Below, in pieces: positions 20,660-31,530 of a stretch of DNA of 51,834 nt. Under the pieces are notes generated by a model that had not been told where the DNA came from, did no database searches, and was given only the letters and a program-made list of their open reading frames with translations. A program made the position numbers and the translations under genes. This DNA is from Pleurobrachia bachei (Eukaryota; Ctenophora; Tentaculata; Cydippida; Pleurobrachiidae), in contig AVPN01000073.1 of the NCBI GenBank assembly GCA_000695325.1, positions 1 to 51,834 on the forward strand, read 5' to 3'. Positions within the stretch are counted from its first letter, which is position 1; each line of letters opens with the position of its first letter.

Positions 20660-23009
20660 TTTCCTATCCAGTGCAGCCAATATCACAATGTCTTTTGTTT
20701 ACGCTGACCTCCAACCCTGAAATGAGTTAAATTTTTCTGTTAGTCGTTTTTATTTGTATTCAATTGCTGTTTTTTGTCTTATAATGTTTTGAAAAAGATA
20801 AGACAGTTTTTCTTTTAAAAGCAAGCACCATTCATGTTCATTTCACAAAAAAGTGCTAGAAGGAGGAGAGCTTATTGTTCTCCCGAGCCATTAAAAACCA
20901 CTCAAGATAAAAGAATAGATTTCAAGTGTATTTAAACTTTACTTTTTTAACTTTAGTGGTTTTTGATACAAATTACAACCGACTTACACCATTGATCAAT
21001 TTCATGGCCAAATATCTACCGAGTCTCATCACTGTTTACTCACATGATCCTCGATTTTTCCTGCCCGATGAATGTCGGTAACTTCCTTAAAAAGTTTGGC
21101 AAAGTCTTTTACATGCTGGAAGATTGGTTGATCTTTGTAGTATTCAAAACCCTCCCCGTCCGTGTGCGGTCCCTGAAATCATGTACAAGAATTTACTAAA
21201 ATCACTTCGCTGGCAAGGTGGTTCAATTTGGAGATGTGGTGACCTAGTACTAGCTCCTCCTTACCTCAATAAGGTAGGAGCCCTTGACCTGTTCAAGGTC
21301 GGCAAACCACACCCTCCCTACATTCCGATCCTGTAGGGACATGTGTTGCCGAGTGCCAATGAGAGTTCCATTGCAGTACACGTCTAGTACAGAACCAGTG
21401 AAATCCGCTGTAAAAGTCGACGTTGGACCCTCCTTTCTTCCACACTCGTCTCTCCAGTAACGTTGGATAACTCTCCAGTAACGTTGGATCTCAGATTTGT
21501 ATTATTTCTAACACTTTCTCCGGAAAAAAGAGGGTACGTGGCCACCTGCTACTGACGTCGTAGGTTGAGTCTTATTGTCTTGACGCAGTTCAAAAAAGAA
21601 TTATTCTCAGCGACTCAGCGTGGTAAAGGTGCGAGATCGCACGTAAAATGAACGTAAAGGGAGAAAAACTGTGCAAGAGAGACACAGAGAGAGGTAAATG
21701 GAGAGATTGAGAGGGTGAGGGAGAGAGAGATGGATAGAGAGGGCGATAATAACAAAATTACGGGGATTAAAACGTCGTACCACTAGCATCAGGTTCGGGA
21801 AGAGAGGTGGCAATCTCTACGGGGTCCAAAGGATAGGTCACGTCGGTTTGTCGTCCGAAGAGAGGGGAGTCCCGGAGTACAAACCGCAACTGACCCATCC
21901 AGTAACCCTCTGGGAGGGTTAGAGTTACGTCCTGACCGGTTCAGGGTTTTGATCATGTTAAGGGGTGGAGGGGGGGGGTAATAGGTAGTGGTGATTTGGT
22001 TCAGACTTTTCTAATATTAGGGATTGTAGTATGTTATGGGTGGTGCAATAGATCGTTCTAATTAATTAAATTGGTAGTTTTATCGCTAGGAACCTGGAAC
22101 AAATAGGCGTGAAGTTAGAGCCTAGAGAACTAAATGAGGTCACCAAGCTCCAAATATGGCAGTGGTAGTCTCAATCCTAACACAGTGCAACTGCCACTGG
22201 ACTCAAACGTAATGAAACTTTTATCTTTTCATTCCAGTGTTATCATGGTGATGTCATCATATTTCAGAACGTGTCTCTCTTTCTCCCTCTCAAGAATTGC
22301 TGAACACAGTGATGTACAAGTAGCACCCTATTCAGAGGGGTTTGCCCAACCCCCGACCCGGTGGGAGTTTAGAAGTTAGCTTCCATTTTATTCTCACATC
22401 ACTCTCTCTTTCTATTCATTTAGCTTCCATTTCACTCTCTTACCTTTGGAGTAGAATCCAACACCTCTCCACACGGTATCACCAGGTTTTGCTGCCACTT
22501 TCACGTGAATCTTATCTCGTCCATCAAACCTAGTGGAAACAATGAAATAAATTGGCCATGAACATTGTCTGTATTCTAACTACAACCCAGTCACTTTCTC
22601 GTTCTAAACTATAGTAAGGCGATAAACAGATCTATAATATCTCTGGGAAAAACTCCTTACCATTGCATGTCCCAATCAATGGTTGATTCCCATATTTCCC
22701 CGGGCAGGTCGACCCCTGAAGGTACATTGATGGTCTGGATGGAGCTAAGGGTCCTCTTCTGGATTGCAACGGGACTTTGGACACCTGGGGGTGTTTTAAA
22801 GGTAGGATGGAAGGATGGATAAAATGAGGGTCTCACGTTTCTAAATAATATGGCGTATTAAAAATGCATCATGTTTACAAAAGTCATGTGCTTGCCTATT
22901 AGTGGTATTAATATTATCAGTTTTATTATCAGTGTTACTACATACCTGCTCCAACAGCCACTGATCGAGAAACAGTGGTGGCAATCTGTCTTGCACAATA
23001 CCGAATCAT
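19861..23009 (-). CDS. Unrecognised protein, possibly mitochondrial
   Basis: Minus-strand exons: 22946-23009 (ATG 23009), 22661-22784, 22444-22529, 21781-21931, 20097-20257 and 19861-20004 (TGA). The N-terminus (MIRYCARQIATTVSRSVAVG) is basic, hydroxylated and free of acidic residues, and is followed by QKRTLSS, which suggests a mitochondrial targeting peptide. The middle (DGRDKIHVKVAAKPGDTVW, LPEGYWMGQLRFVLRDSP, VLDVYCNGTLIGTRQHM) alternates hydrophobic and polar residues like a beta-sandwich, and the C-terminus (FQHVKDFAKLFKEVTDIHRA) looks helical. I do not recognise a family. The join of exons 3 and 4 is one base out of phase with the AG visible, so that junction is unresolved. The last two exons are duplicated at 21029-21425, so the gene as assembled passes through a faulty region. 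Confidence 0.55.
20660..20678. other. 19-base junction block: unreversed complement of 21828-21846
   Basis: The D1 junction filler tttcctatccagtgcagcc is, base for base and in the same direction, the complement of aaaggataggtcacgtcgg at 21828-21846, the sequence that normally follows ggggtcc. Antiparallel DNA cannot produce this by inversion. Confidence 0.9.
21029..21425 (-). pseudogene. Duplicate of the last two exons of the unrecognised gene
   Basis: The counterparts of exons 19861-20004 and 20097-20257 are at 21029-21172 and 21265-21425, with identical coding sequence for most of their length. The acceptor and first coding bases of the second are replaced in the complemented block, so it could not splice as written. 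Confidence 0.75.
21419..21521. other. Two 50-base unreversed-complement blocks
   Basis: 21419-21468 equals the direct complement of 20251-20300. 21469-21471 (aac) is unchanged. 21472-21521 equals the direct complement of 20304-20353. I compared all 100 positions with no mismatch. See findings. Confidence 0.95.
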
Positions 23010-23268
23010 TCCTTACAGCTGAGGTGTAGAGGAGTAGTAAAACTCATGGATATTGTGATTGCGCAATGTAAAAAGGAGTATATAAACTAAAAACGGGGAA
23101 ATATCAAATCTTCAAACATTACAAATCTAACTTCTAAATAAATCTAGCAAAACAGTACAACAACACTCAACAGTATAAAGAATATTTCTGAAGTATCAAC
23201 AAAACTTTCCTAGCCAGTCTATATCTGTCGTACCAATCTGATCAAAACAAGAGATAACCCCATTCAGT

Positions 23269-23430
23269 CTATGCTACTGGTGACCGTTCCTCAAATGGTG
23301 TTGTCTGTTGTTGAACAAATTGTATCTGATCATAACGATTACCACAGCAGCACACACCACCCCTTACTAGAGCCACAATAGTAGCAGCGACAAACGTGTG
23401 GTCGGGATGTCCTCTTTGTTGGTGTTACCG
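23269..23430 (-). pseudogene. Remnant transmembrane segment and tail of the Ig-like gene at 23431
   Basis: In the same frame after the TAA, a second TAA and then open sequence follow, including HTFVAATIVALVRGGVCCC and a Q-rich tail ending SPVA before TAG at 23269-23271. It aligns with FIAALIVISIRGKCC of the intact paralogue at 26108-27400. It appears to be the former membrane anchor and cytoplasmic tail. Confidence 0.55.
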
Positions 23431-24447
23431 TTATATGTTCCCAACCATACGGACAGAATCGTACCAATTGCTGTACCAAATCCAAGATGAGTCATCTAAG
23501 ACAGGCCCACTGTGAAAAATCTCTATCGAACTGGAGTTCTCCCAAGATGTCGTCTTGAACGTGGTGTCATCTTCCAGACAGTAGAGAATTAGAGAGGAAT
23601 CCTGAGGACAACTGATATCAGATAGTTTGATTATAGACTCGCTATACAGTTGGGAGGGGTGACTGATGGTCTGGTAGGAATAGTTGAAACACATAAACAC
23701 ATCTTGTTGTTTCAGCTCATCTAGTGACATCCATGATCCGGACTCACAGGGATCCACTTTATTGCGATGGGAGTAGGGACATGAGCTTGTTACAAATCGT
23801 ACTTTCCATGTCACTTCAGCTGACCCGGTTGTTACACACTGAACAAAGGTGTAGGCAGTAGAGGGACGAACTGATTGGAAGTATGTGACCTCTTTGGGAT
23901 AAACCACAGTTTCGTCAGCAACATCATACAACGTTATATTCTCACTCATTTTATCATCCGGCCAGATATCTTGCATACCCTTCTCAGTATCACTCAGAGT
24001 ACAATTATACACACCCAGATCACTTTCTGTAACATTTACAATCGTTAACATTGTGTTGTAACACAAGTCCGAGTAGTGACTGTAATCTAACTCTGTTGAC
24101 ACGTTACCCAGTCCCATCCTTTGTGCCATGTCCTCAGAGCCGGGTGTGATCGCACAGTACCCGTATGTGTAAAAGTTTGTTACCGAGAACCGTGATCCTG
24201 CCACTCCTGGTTCAATTACCTCTCCCTCCCTAGACCACCAATAGGTACAGTTATTGTGTGTCTTATCAGGGAAACATTGTGCTACCTCGATCGCATCTCC
24301 ATACATCCTTTGAATGAGTTTGGAACATCGGAGGTGGGCTGTCGAACCGAGGACGGCCGGTTCCATGAGGATAGAGTGGTGTGGTAACAGCGATAGGATG
24401 TGGGGAATTAGGAGATGTAGGGTTAGGAAGTGTGGCAATACTGACAT
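23431..24447 (-). CDS. Ig-like ectodomain protein, probably secreted
   Basis: An intronless ORF of 338 residues. The N-terminus (MSVLPHFLTLHLLIPHILSL) is a signal peptide. The ectodomain has an Ig-type signature ending in DLGVYNCTL, an early AHLRCSK cysteine, many paired cysteines and several N-glycosylation sites. It is a clear paralogue of the 26108-27400 protein, sharing the WSxxG, AITPxSE, CVTTG, DPCE and SDISC patterns. The reading frame stops (TAA at 23431-23433) exactly where the paralogue's membrane helix begins. As it stands it would be a soluble form; alternatively it is a pseudogene or uses an intron I do not see. Ligand unknown. Confidence 0.75.
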   Translation of the reverse strand: MSVLPHFLTLHLLIPHILSLLPHHSILMEPAVLGSTAHLRCSKLIQRMYGDAIEVAQCFPDKTHNNCTYWWSREGEVIEPGVAGSRFSVTNFYTYGYCAITPGSEDMAQRMGLGNVSTELDYSHYSDLCYNTMLTIVNVTESDLGVYNCTLSDTEKGMQDIWPDDKMSENITLYDVADETVVYPKEVTYFQSVRPSTAYTFVQCVTTGSAEVTWKVRFVTSSCPYSHRNKVDPCESGSWMSLDELKQQDVFMCFNYSYQTISHPSQLYSESIIKLSDISCPQDSSLILYCLEDDTTFKTTSWENSSSIEIFHSGPVLDDSSWIWYSNWYDSVRMVGNI

Positions 24448-24770
24448 GTTGATGACCTAGAGAAAGAGAGGGGTAAAGAATGTTATAGACCTGCTGTCAC
24501 TCATCTATGGGAGAATGGGGGAGAGGGGTTGGGTATAGTTGAGAATCAGAAAAACTGTCGCATTTTGCTCCGATCCCAACAGTAATATGGAAATACACAC
24601 ATGATATATTCTTCTGAAAACTTTGAAATACATAAAAACACTCAAACATTATAATACGGCCTACGCTAAACATAATATAACTTGAACTTCTACGCTAGGT
24701 AATAACTAAATAATAACACTGATAACAATATTATAATCTGCGAAAATATGAGTTCTTTTGAAAACTACAC

Positions 24771-25917
24771 ACATTTCAGTTGTGGGTGTGCTATAAGGCA
24801 AGCTCAGCTCGCTCAAAGTATCTACTTCACACACTGTTTCGTTTTCAGTCATTTTATTACTCCGCTTACTGACACTCAAAAAGTGAGCTAGTGCAGTCTC
24901 TCTAACCTCCAGGCCTGGGAAAGGAACTCCAAGAAGAAGAAGAAGTCTCTCTCTAACTCGGGCAGAATTGTGCGTCAATGGTGGCGGGTGGCTGATAGGG
25001 AGGGATCCCGACAGCAGCTGGCTGGTTGGGCCATGCCATCGGTCTCACCACCTGCTGTGGGGGAGGCTGCTGCACCATAACTGAACCGTGAACCTGGTTA
25101 TATTGTGTGGCTAGTGGTTGGAAGGTGGTGACTGGTGAGAATATGACTCTCTGTTGTGAGGGCTGACAACATTTGCCCCGGATCGAAATCACAATTAGAG
25201 CAGCGATAAAGGCACACGCCAAAAATACTGGGACACAGATTATCGCTATTGTGATGCGGTCAGTCCTCCTCCAGTACCAGTCACCCCAATCATTGTAACT
25301 CCCCGAATACTTCTCAATACTGGTGCCAGTTCCATTTCCCCAGCTGCTCGGTTTGTAATCCTTTTCATCCTCCATGCAATACACAATCACACTTTGGGAG
25401 TACGAACAACTAATATCAGACACCATTATAATTGATTCTCCGTACAGGTCAGTGGGGTGGGCTGAGGAGACGTAGTTGTAATCAAAGCACAGATACATGT
25501 CTCTCTTTTTGAGGTCGTCCAAGTCGAACCAGGTTCTCTCTTCACAAGGATCAGATTTGTCTGTCTGCCAGCTCTGGCAACTAGAATCAGGGACCCGGGC
25601 CTTCCAAATGACGGGGGCACCCGTTGTAACACACTGAATGACGACGTATCTGTCACCGTTCCACGGTGTAATAGTCTCGTAGTACTCGATCGCTTTAGGA
25701 TACTTTACAGATAAATCATTCCTGTCGTAAAGTGTAATGTTCTGCGTCCAATAATCATCCGGAGCATATCGATCTTTTTGATCACCAGGGTTGCTCAGAG
25801 AGCAGTTGTAAACCCCGAGATCTTCTGTTCTCACGCCGGTAATGGTGAGAACGGTGTTGTAGCAACTCATAGCATATCGATCCTCATTCTGGTTTCCAGT
25901 ATTTTGCGGGGAGGATC
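24771..25917. repeat. Tandem duplication D2, copy 1
   Basis: Repeated directly at 25918-27070 with small indels at about 24820-24832. It contains the 3' part of the Ig-like receptor gene. It ends at the ggggaggat junction, where copy 2 continues into the 5' part of the gene. Confidence 0.95.
24953..25913 (-). pseudogene. 5'-truncated copy of the Ig-like receptor
   Basis: Encodes the same 305 C-terminal residues as the gene at 26108-27400 without a change. The upstream part (signal peptide and first ectodomain half) is missing, and a TGA lies just before the homologous region begins. An internal ATG gives MSCYNTVLTITGV, but without a signal peptide the membrane protein could not be made normally. 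It is either a very recent tandem copy or an unmerged allele. Confidence 0.8.
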
Positions 25918-27070
25918 ACATTTCAGTTGTGGGTGTGCTATAAGGCAAGCTCAGCTCGCTCAAAGTGTCTATACTCTAGTTGCACACACTGTTTCGTTTT
26001 CAGTCATTTTATTACTCCGCTTACTGACACTCAAAAAGTGAGCTAGTGCAGTCTCTCTAACCTCCAGGCCTGGGAAAGGAACTCCAAGAAGAAGAAGAAG
26101 TCTCTCTCTAACTCGGGCAGAATTGTGCGTCAATGGTGGCGGGTGGCTGATAGGGAGGGATCCCGACAGCAGCTGGCTGGTTGGGCCATGCCATCGGTCT
26201 CACCACCTGCTGTGGGGGAGGCTGCTGCACCATAACTGAACCGTGAACCTGGTTATATTGTGTGGCTAGTGGTTGGAAGGTGGTGACTGGTGAGAATATG
26301 ACTCTCTGTTGTGAGGGCTGACAACATTTGCCCCGGATCGAAATCACAATTAGAGCAGCGATAAAGGCACACGCCAAAAATACTGGGACACAGATTATCG
26401 CTATTGTGATGCGGTCAGTCCTCCTCCAGTACCAGTCACCCCAATCATTGTAACTCCCCGAATACTTCTCAATACTGGTGCCAGTTCCATTTCCCCAGCT
26501 GCTCGGTTTGTAATCCTTTTCATCCTCCATGCAATACACAATCACACTTTGGGAGTACGAACAACTAATATCAGACACCATTATAATTGATTCTCCGTAC
26601 AGGTCAGTGGGGTGGGCTGAGGAGACGTAGTTGTAATCAAAGCACAGATACATGTCTCTCTTTTTGAGGTCGTCCAAGTCGAACCAGGTTCTCTCTTCAC
26701 AAGGATCAGATTTGTCTGTCTGCCAGCTCTGGCAACTAGAATCAGGGACCCGGGCCTTCCAAATGACGGGGGCACCCGTTGTAACACACTGAATGACGAC
26801 GTATCTGTCACCGTTCCACGGTGTAATAGTCTCGTAGTACTCGATCGCTTTAGGATACTTTACAGATAAATCATTCCTGTCGTAAAGTGTAATGTTCTGC
26901 GTCCAATAATCATCCGGAGCATATCGATCTTTTTGATCACCAGGGTTGCTCAGAGAGCAGTTGTAAACCCCGAGATCTTCTGTTCTCACGCCGGTAATGG
27001 TGAGAACGGTGTTGTAGCAACTCATAGCATATCGATCCTCATTCTGGTTTCCAGTATTTTGCGGGGAGGA
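25918..27070. repeat. Tandem duplication D2, copy 2
   Basis: The copy that is continuous with the complete receptor gene. Offset from copy 1 is about 1147 to 1155 bases, varying through small indels. Confidence 0.95.
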
Positions 27071-27400
27071 TACAAGACCGAGCTTGGCCGCCATGACTTC
27101 CGAATTAGGGGTAACTGCACAGTACTCGTACGAATAAAAGTTCTTTATTTTATATCGGGTAGTCGCGGCATCATCAATTGGTACTCCATCCTTGGACCAC
27201 CGATATCTGCAATTGTTCATCTCGCTCGGCACACAATCTGCCGTCTCACCGTAGTCATATTGAAACCGGTGGACAATCTTAGAGCACCGGAGTTCGGCTG
27301 TCTCACCGAGTGTGGCAGGTTCAAGGGGGACTGCAGAGTGAGGAAGGTAGTCACCACGGGCATGTAAAATTAGGAAACACAGTATTAGAGCTGGGAACAT
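26108..27400 (-). CDS. Single-pass Ig-like receptor with proline-rich cytoplasmic tail
   Basis: An intronless type I membrane protein of 430 residues. Signal peptide MFPALILCFLILHARG; ectodomain about 17-330 with Ig hallmarks (AELRCSK, RYRWSKDG, DLGVYNCSL), then a second cysteine-rich part (IQCVTTG, DPCEERTW, MYLCFDYNY, SDISCSYS). A transmembrane helix at about 331-355 (ITIAIICVPVFLACAFIAAL) is followed by a 75-residue tail with KCC next to the membrane, QPPPQQ and IPPYQPP. The PPxY-like and polyproline stretches could bind WW or SH3 domains; this is inference. It has a truncated identical copy and a diverged soluble-looking paralogue alongside, so this is a small receptor cluster. Function unknown; adhesion or self/non-self recognition would fit but is not shown. 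Confidence 0.85.
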   Translation of the reverse strand: MFPALILCFLILHARGDYLPHSAVPLEPATLGETAELRCSKIVHRFQYDYGETADCVPSEMNNCRYRWSKDGVPIDDAATTRYKIKNFYSYEYCAVTPNSEVMAAKLGLVSSPQNTGNQNEDRYAMSCYNTVLTITGVRTEDLGVYNCSLSNPGDQKDRYAPDDYWTQNITLYDRNDLSVKYPKAIEYYETITPWNGDRYVVIQCVTTGAPVIWKARVPDSSCQSWQTDKSDPCEERTWFDLDDLKKRDMYLCFDYNYVSSAHPTDLYGESIIMVSDISCSYSQSVIVYCMEDEKDYKPSSWGNGTGTSIEKYSGSYNDWGDWYWRRTDRITIAIICVPVFLACAFIAALIVISIRGKCCQPSQQRVIFSPVTTFQPLATQYNQVHGSVMVQQPPPQQVVRPMAWPNQPAAVGIPPYQPPATIDAQFCPS

Positions 27401-28597
27401 GCTAAAATTAGGTGAATCTGTGTTATAGGTGGATATGATACCTAAAAATTTTAATCTACCGATCTAGTTCACAATTTTTCAATGTGTTAGAGCAGAGTAT
27501 TTGGCAGTGTCAGCCAGAGGCGAAGAAAGCCTGAGTCCAGTGGGTCCAGGACCCACTTTTTGACGAGAGAAGAAAAGAAAATAGGAAAACTTGCCAAAAA
27601 GTGCAAAAATCGTGTGTTTCTACACTCCGTAGACTCCGGTGATGGGATTTGTGGGCTGTGGCGAGTGGCGACCCGCGACAGGCGTTTAGTTTTTACCCAA
27701 CAAAGTTACCACCGGATAACTCATAAGATTGTTTTCATAAGCTTTATTTTACACTTTACTCTACTTAATATATTGGGTTCGGTGGATTAATTTGGCATCG
27801 GATAAAATAGTAAAATGGATCAAAATTCGGAAAAAAAATTAAAAAGAACGAACTTTTTCTGAAAAGTTTTTTATTTGAGAAATTTCATTTGACGGGATTT
27901 CGCGCGCGCAGTTGCGCGGCGCGTTTTGACATTTGCGCGTTGTAAAATGAGCGACTTCGCGCACAATATTTTCAATTTTTTAATAAGTTTTTTGGGCCGG
28001 TTTTTGTTTTTCTTTTTAAAAATGATCCTCTGACATCCTCTTTGGACTCTCTAAACAGTGGTTGTTCAATCATTATGAGAACTACTAAGGGCATCGCTCA
28101 ACTCTTTCAGCCCCTGAAACAATTAGAAACTTCCTGTCGAGAAGCACTTGAATTTTATGTGCCATGTGGTCTAGACGACGCCGATGACGTGGTCTCTCCA
28201 AAATCATTAAAGGACAACCGACAAAACACTATTTGATCCAGAAAGTTTGCATTTACTGAAGCTGGTGTCTGACGAAATCCACGATGTTGACCACCAAACG
28301 GCTGAGCCAGACCATGGCTGAAGAAATTGTCAGACTAAGACTTAAGAGGAACCGACGCACCGTCGTTTCCGGAACAGCGTTTCCGCCAACACGTCAAGGG
28401 TCGTCCATATGGGCTACATCTCTCCCCATCAAGGAACATACCGTGTGGGGCAATAAAATCCCTCCCAAGTCGACCATAGTTCAAAATATCGTGGAGTCCT
28501 AAAATTTGGTACAGTTACTATCGAGACAAATAAATAACTTGACCTGACTAACTTCGCCCCATATGGAGGCCCGAAAAAATGAAATGTGGAGGAAATG
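27401..28597. other. Intergenic, AT-rich with a CpG-rich patch and two short ORFs
   Basis: A GC patch (27900-27960) is rich in cgcg dinucleotides between A/T runs. Two plus-strand ORFs at 28042-28236 (begins MDSLNSGCSIIMRTTKG) and 28284-28502 (begins MLTTKRLSQTMAEEIVRLRL) have somewhat protein-like composition and could be pieces of one decayed gene. I recognise neither. Confidence 0.3.
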
Positions 28598-29255
28598 AGA
28601 TTCACCTTTTCTAATGGATTAGGATATGCGATTCACCCTTTCTGATGGATAAGGATATGTGTTTCACCTTTTCTAATGGATTAGGATATGTGATTCACCC
28701 TTTCTATTTTCTAATGGATTAGGATATGTGATTCACCCTTTCTATTTTCTAATGGATTAGGATATGTGATTCACCCTTTCTATTTTCTAATGGATTAGGA
28801 TATGTGATTCACCCTTTCTATTTTCTAATGGATTAGGATATGTGATTCACCCTTTCTATTTTCTAATGGATTAGGATATGTGATTCACCCTTTCTAATGG
28901 ATTAGGATATGTGATTCACCTTTTCTAATGGATTAGGAAATGTGATTCACGGCCCTTTCTAATGGATCAGGATATGTGATTCACCCTTTCTAATGGATTA
29001 GGATATGTGATTCACCTTACGCTTTCTAATGGATTAGGATATGTGATTCACCCTTTCTAATGGATTAGGATATGTCATTTGATTCACGCTTTCTAATGGA
29101 TTAGGATATGTGATTCACCCTTTCTAATGGATTAGGATATGTCATTTACCCTTTCTAATGGATTGGGGTATGTGATTCACCCTTTCTAATGGATTAGGAA
29201 ATAGGATATGCGATTCACCCTTTCTAATGGATTAGGATATGTGATTCACCCCACG
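28598..29255. repeat. Satellite, diverse monomer section
   Basis: Tandem monomers of about 31-38 bp built on ctttctaatggattaggata followed by tgtgattcacc. They vary in length and include a run of five 38-bp units between about 28697 and 28870. Point changes are scattered, unlike the section that follows. Confidence 0.95.
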
Positions 29256-31530
29256 CTTTCTAATGGATTAGGATATGTGATTCACCCTTTCTAATGGATT
29301 AGGATATGTCATTTGATTCACGCTTTCTAATGGATTAGGATATGTGATTCACCCTTTCTAATGGATTAGGATATGTCATTTGATTCACGCTTTCTAATGG
29401 ATTAGGATATGTGATTCACCCTTTCTAATGGATTAGGATATGTCATTTGATTCACGCTTTCTAATGGATTAGGATATGTGATTCACCCTTTCTAATGGAT
29501 TAGGATATGTCATTTGATTCACGCTTTCTAATGGATTAGGATATGTGATTCACCCTTTCTAATGGATTAGGATATGTCATTTGATTCACGCTTTCTAATG
29601 GATTAGGATATGTGATTCACCCTTTCTAATGGATTAGGATATGTCATTTGATTCACGCTTTCTAATGGATTAGGATATGTGATTCACCCTTTCTAATGGA
29701 TTAGGATATGTCATTTGATTCACGCTTTCTAATGGATTAGGATATGTGATTCACCCTTTCTAATGGATTAGGATATGTCATTTGATTCACGCTTTCTAAT
29801 GGATTAGGATATGTGATTCACCCTTTCTAATGGATTAGGATATGTCATTTGATTCACGCTTTCTAATGGATTAGGATATGTGATTCACCCTTTCTAATGG
29901 ATTAGGATATGTCATTTGATTCACGCTTTCTAATGGATTAGGATATGTGATTCACCCTTTCTAATGGATTAGGATATGTCATTTGATTCACGCTTTCTAA
30001 TGGATTAGGATATGTGATTCACCCTTTCTAATGGATTAGGATATGTCATTTGATTCACGCTTTCTAATGGATTAGGATATGTGATTCACCCTTTCTAATG
30101 GATTAGGATATGTCATTTGATTCACGCTTTCTAATGGATTAGGATATGTGATTCACCCTTTCTAATGGATTAGGATATGTCATTTGATTCACGCTTTCTA
30201 ATGGATTAGGATATGTGATTCACCCTTTCTAATGGATTAGGATATGTCATTTGATTCACGCTTTCTAATGGATTAGGATATGTGATTCACCCTTTCTAAT
30301 GGATTAGGATATGTCATTTGATTCACGCTTTCTAATGGATTAGGATATGTGATTCACCCTTTCTAATGGATTAGGATATGTCATTTGATTCACGCTTTCT
30401 AATGGATTAGGATATGTGATTCACCCTTTCTAATGGATTAGGATATGTCATTTGATTCACGCTTTCTAATGGATTAGGATATGTGATTCACCCTTTCTAA
30501 TGGATTAGGATATGTCATTTGATTCACGCTTTCTAATGGATTAGGATATGTGATTCACCCTTTCTAATGGATTAGGATATGTCATTTGATTCACGCTTTC
30601 TAATGGATTAGGATATGTGATTCACCCTTTCTAATGGATTAGGATATGTCATTTGATTCACGCTTTCTAATGGATTAGGATATGTGATTCACCCTTTCTA
30701 ATGGATTAGGATATGTCATTTGATTCACGCTTTCTAATGGATTAGGATATGTGATTCACCCTTTCTAATGGATTAGGATATGTCATTTGATTCACGCTTT
30801 CTAATGGATTAGGATATGTGATTCACCCTTTCTAATGGATTAGGATATGTCATTTGATTCACGCTTTCTAATGGATTAGGATATGTGATTCACCCTTTCT
30901 AATGGATTAGGATATGTCATTTGATTCACGCTTTCTAATGGATTAGGATATGTGATTCACCCTTTCTAATGGATTAGGATATGTCATTTGATTCACGCTT
31001 TCTAATGGATTAGGATATGTGATTCACCCTTTCTAATGGATTAGGATATGTCATTTGATTCACGCTTTCTAATGGATTAGGATATGTGATTCACCCTTTC
31101 TAATGGATTAGGATATGTCATTTGATTCACGCTTTCTAATGGATTAGGATATGTGATTCACCCTTTCTAATGGATTAGGATATGTCATTTGATTCACGCT
31201 TTCTAATGGATTAGGATATGTGATTCACCCTTTCTAATGGATTAGGATATGTCATTTGATTCACGCTTTCTAATGGATTAGGATATGTGATTCACCCTTT
31301 CTAATGGATTAGGATATGTCATTTGATTCACGCTTTCTAATGGATTAGGATATGTGATTCACCCTTTCTAATGGATTAGGATATGTCATTTGATTCACGC
31401 TTTCTAATGGATTAGGATATGTGATTCACCCTTTCTAATGGATTAGGATATGTCATTTGATTCACGCTTTCTAATGGATTAGGATATGTGATTCACCCTT
31501 TCTAATGGATTAGGATATGTCATTTGATTT
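29256..31530. repeat. Satellite, homogeneous 67-bp higher-order array
   Basis: A dimer of a 31-bp and a 36-bp monomer; the second carries catttgattcacg in place of gattcacc. It repeats about 34 times. Unit starts fall exactly every 67 bases from 29256 to 31467, with no indel and no substitution that I noticed. It ends abruptly inside a unit at about 31530. Confidence 0.97.

Larger units (their letters stand above)
20679..21827. repeat. Tandem duplication D1, copy 2 (1149 bp)
   Basis: Same length as copy 1. It differs mainly at 21419-21521, where two 50-base blocks are unreversed complements of copy 1. Its right end continues into the intact exon 21781-21931. Confidence 0.95.

Noticed and set aside
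24706-24978. 90-residue minus-strand ORF
   Set aside because: Lies in the 3' flank duplicated with the receptor gene; no conserved feature, and its counterpart is not kept as an ORF.
28598-31530. CRISPR-like regular repeat array
   Set aside because: There are no unique spacers, the units are contiguous, and the genome is eukaryotic; it is a satellite.
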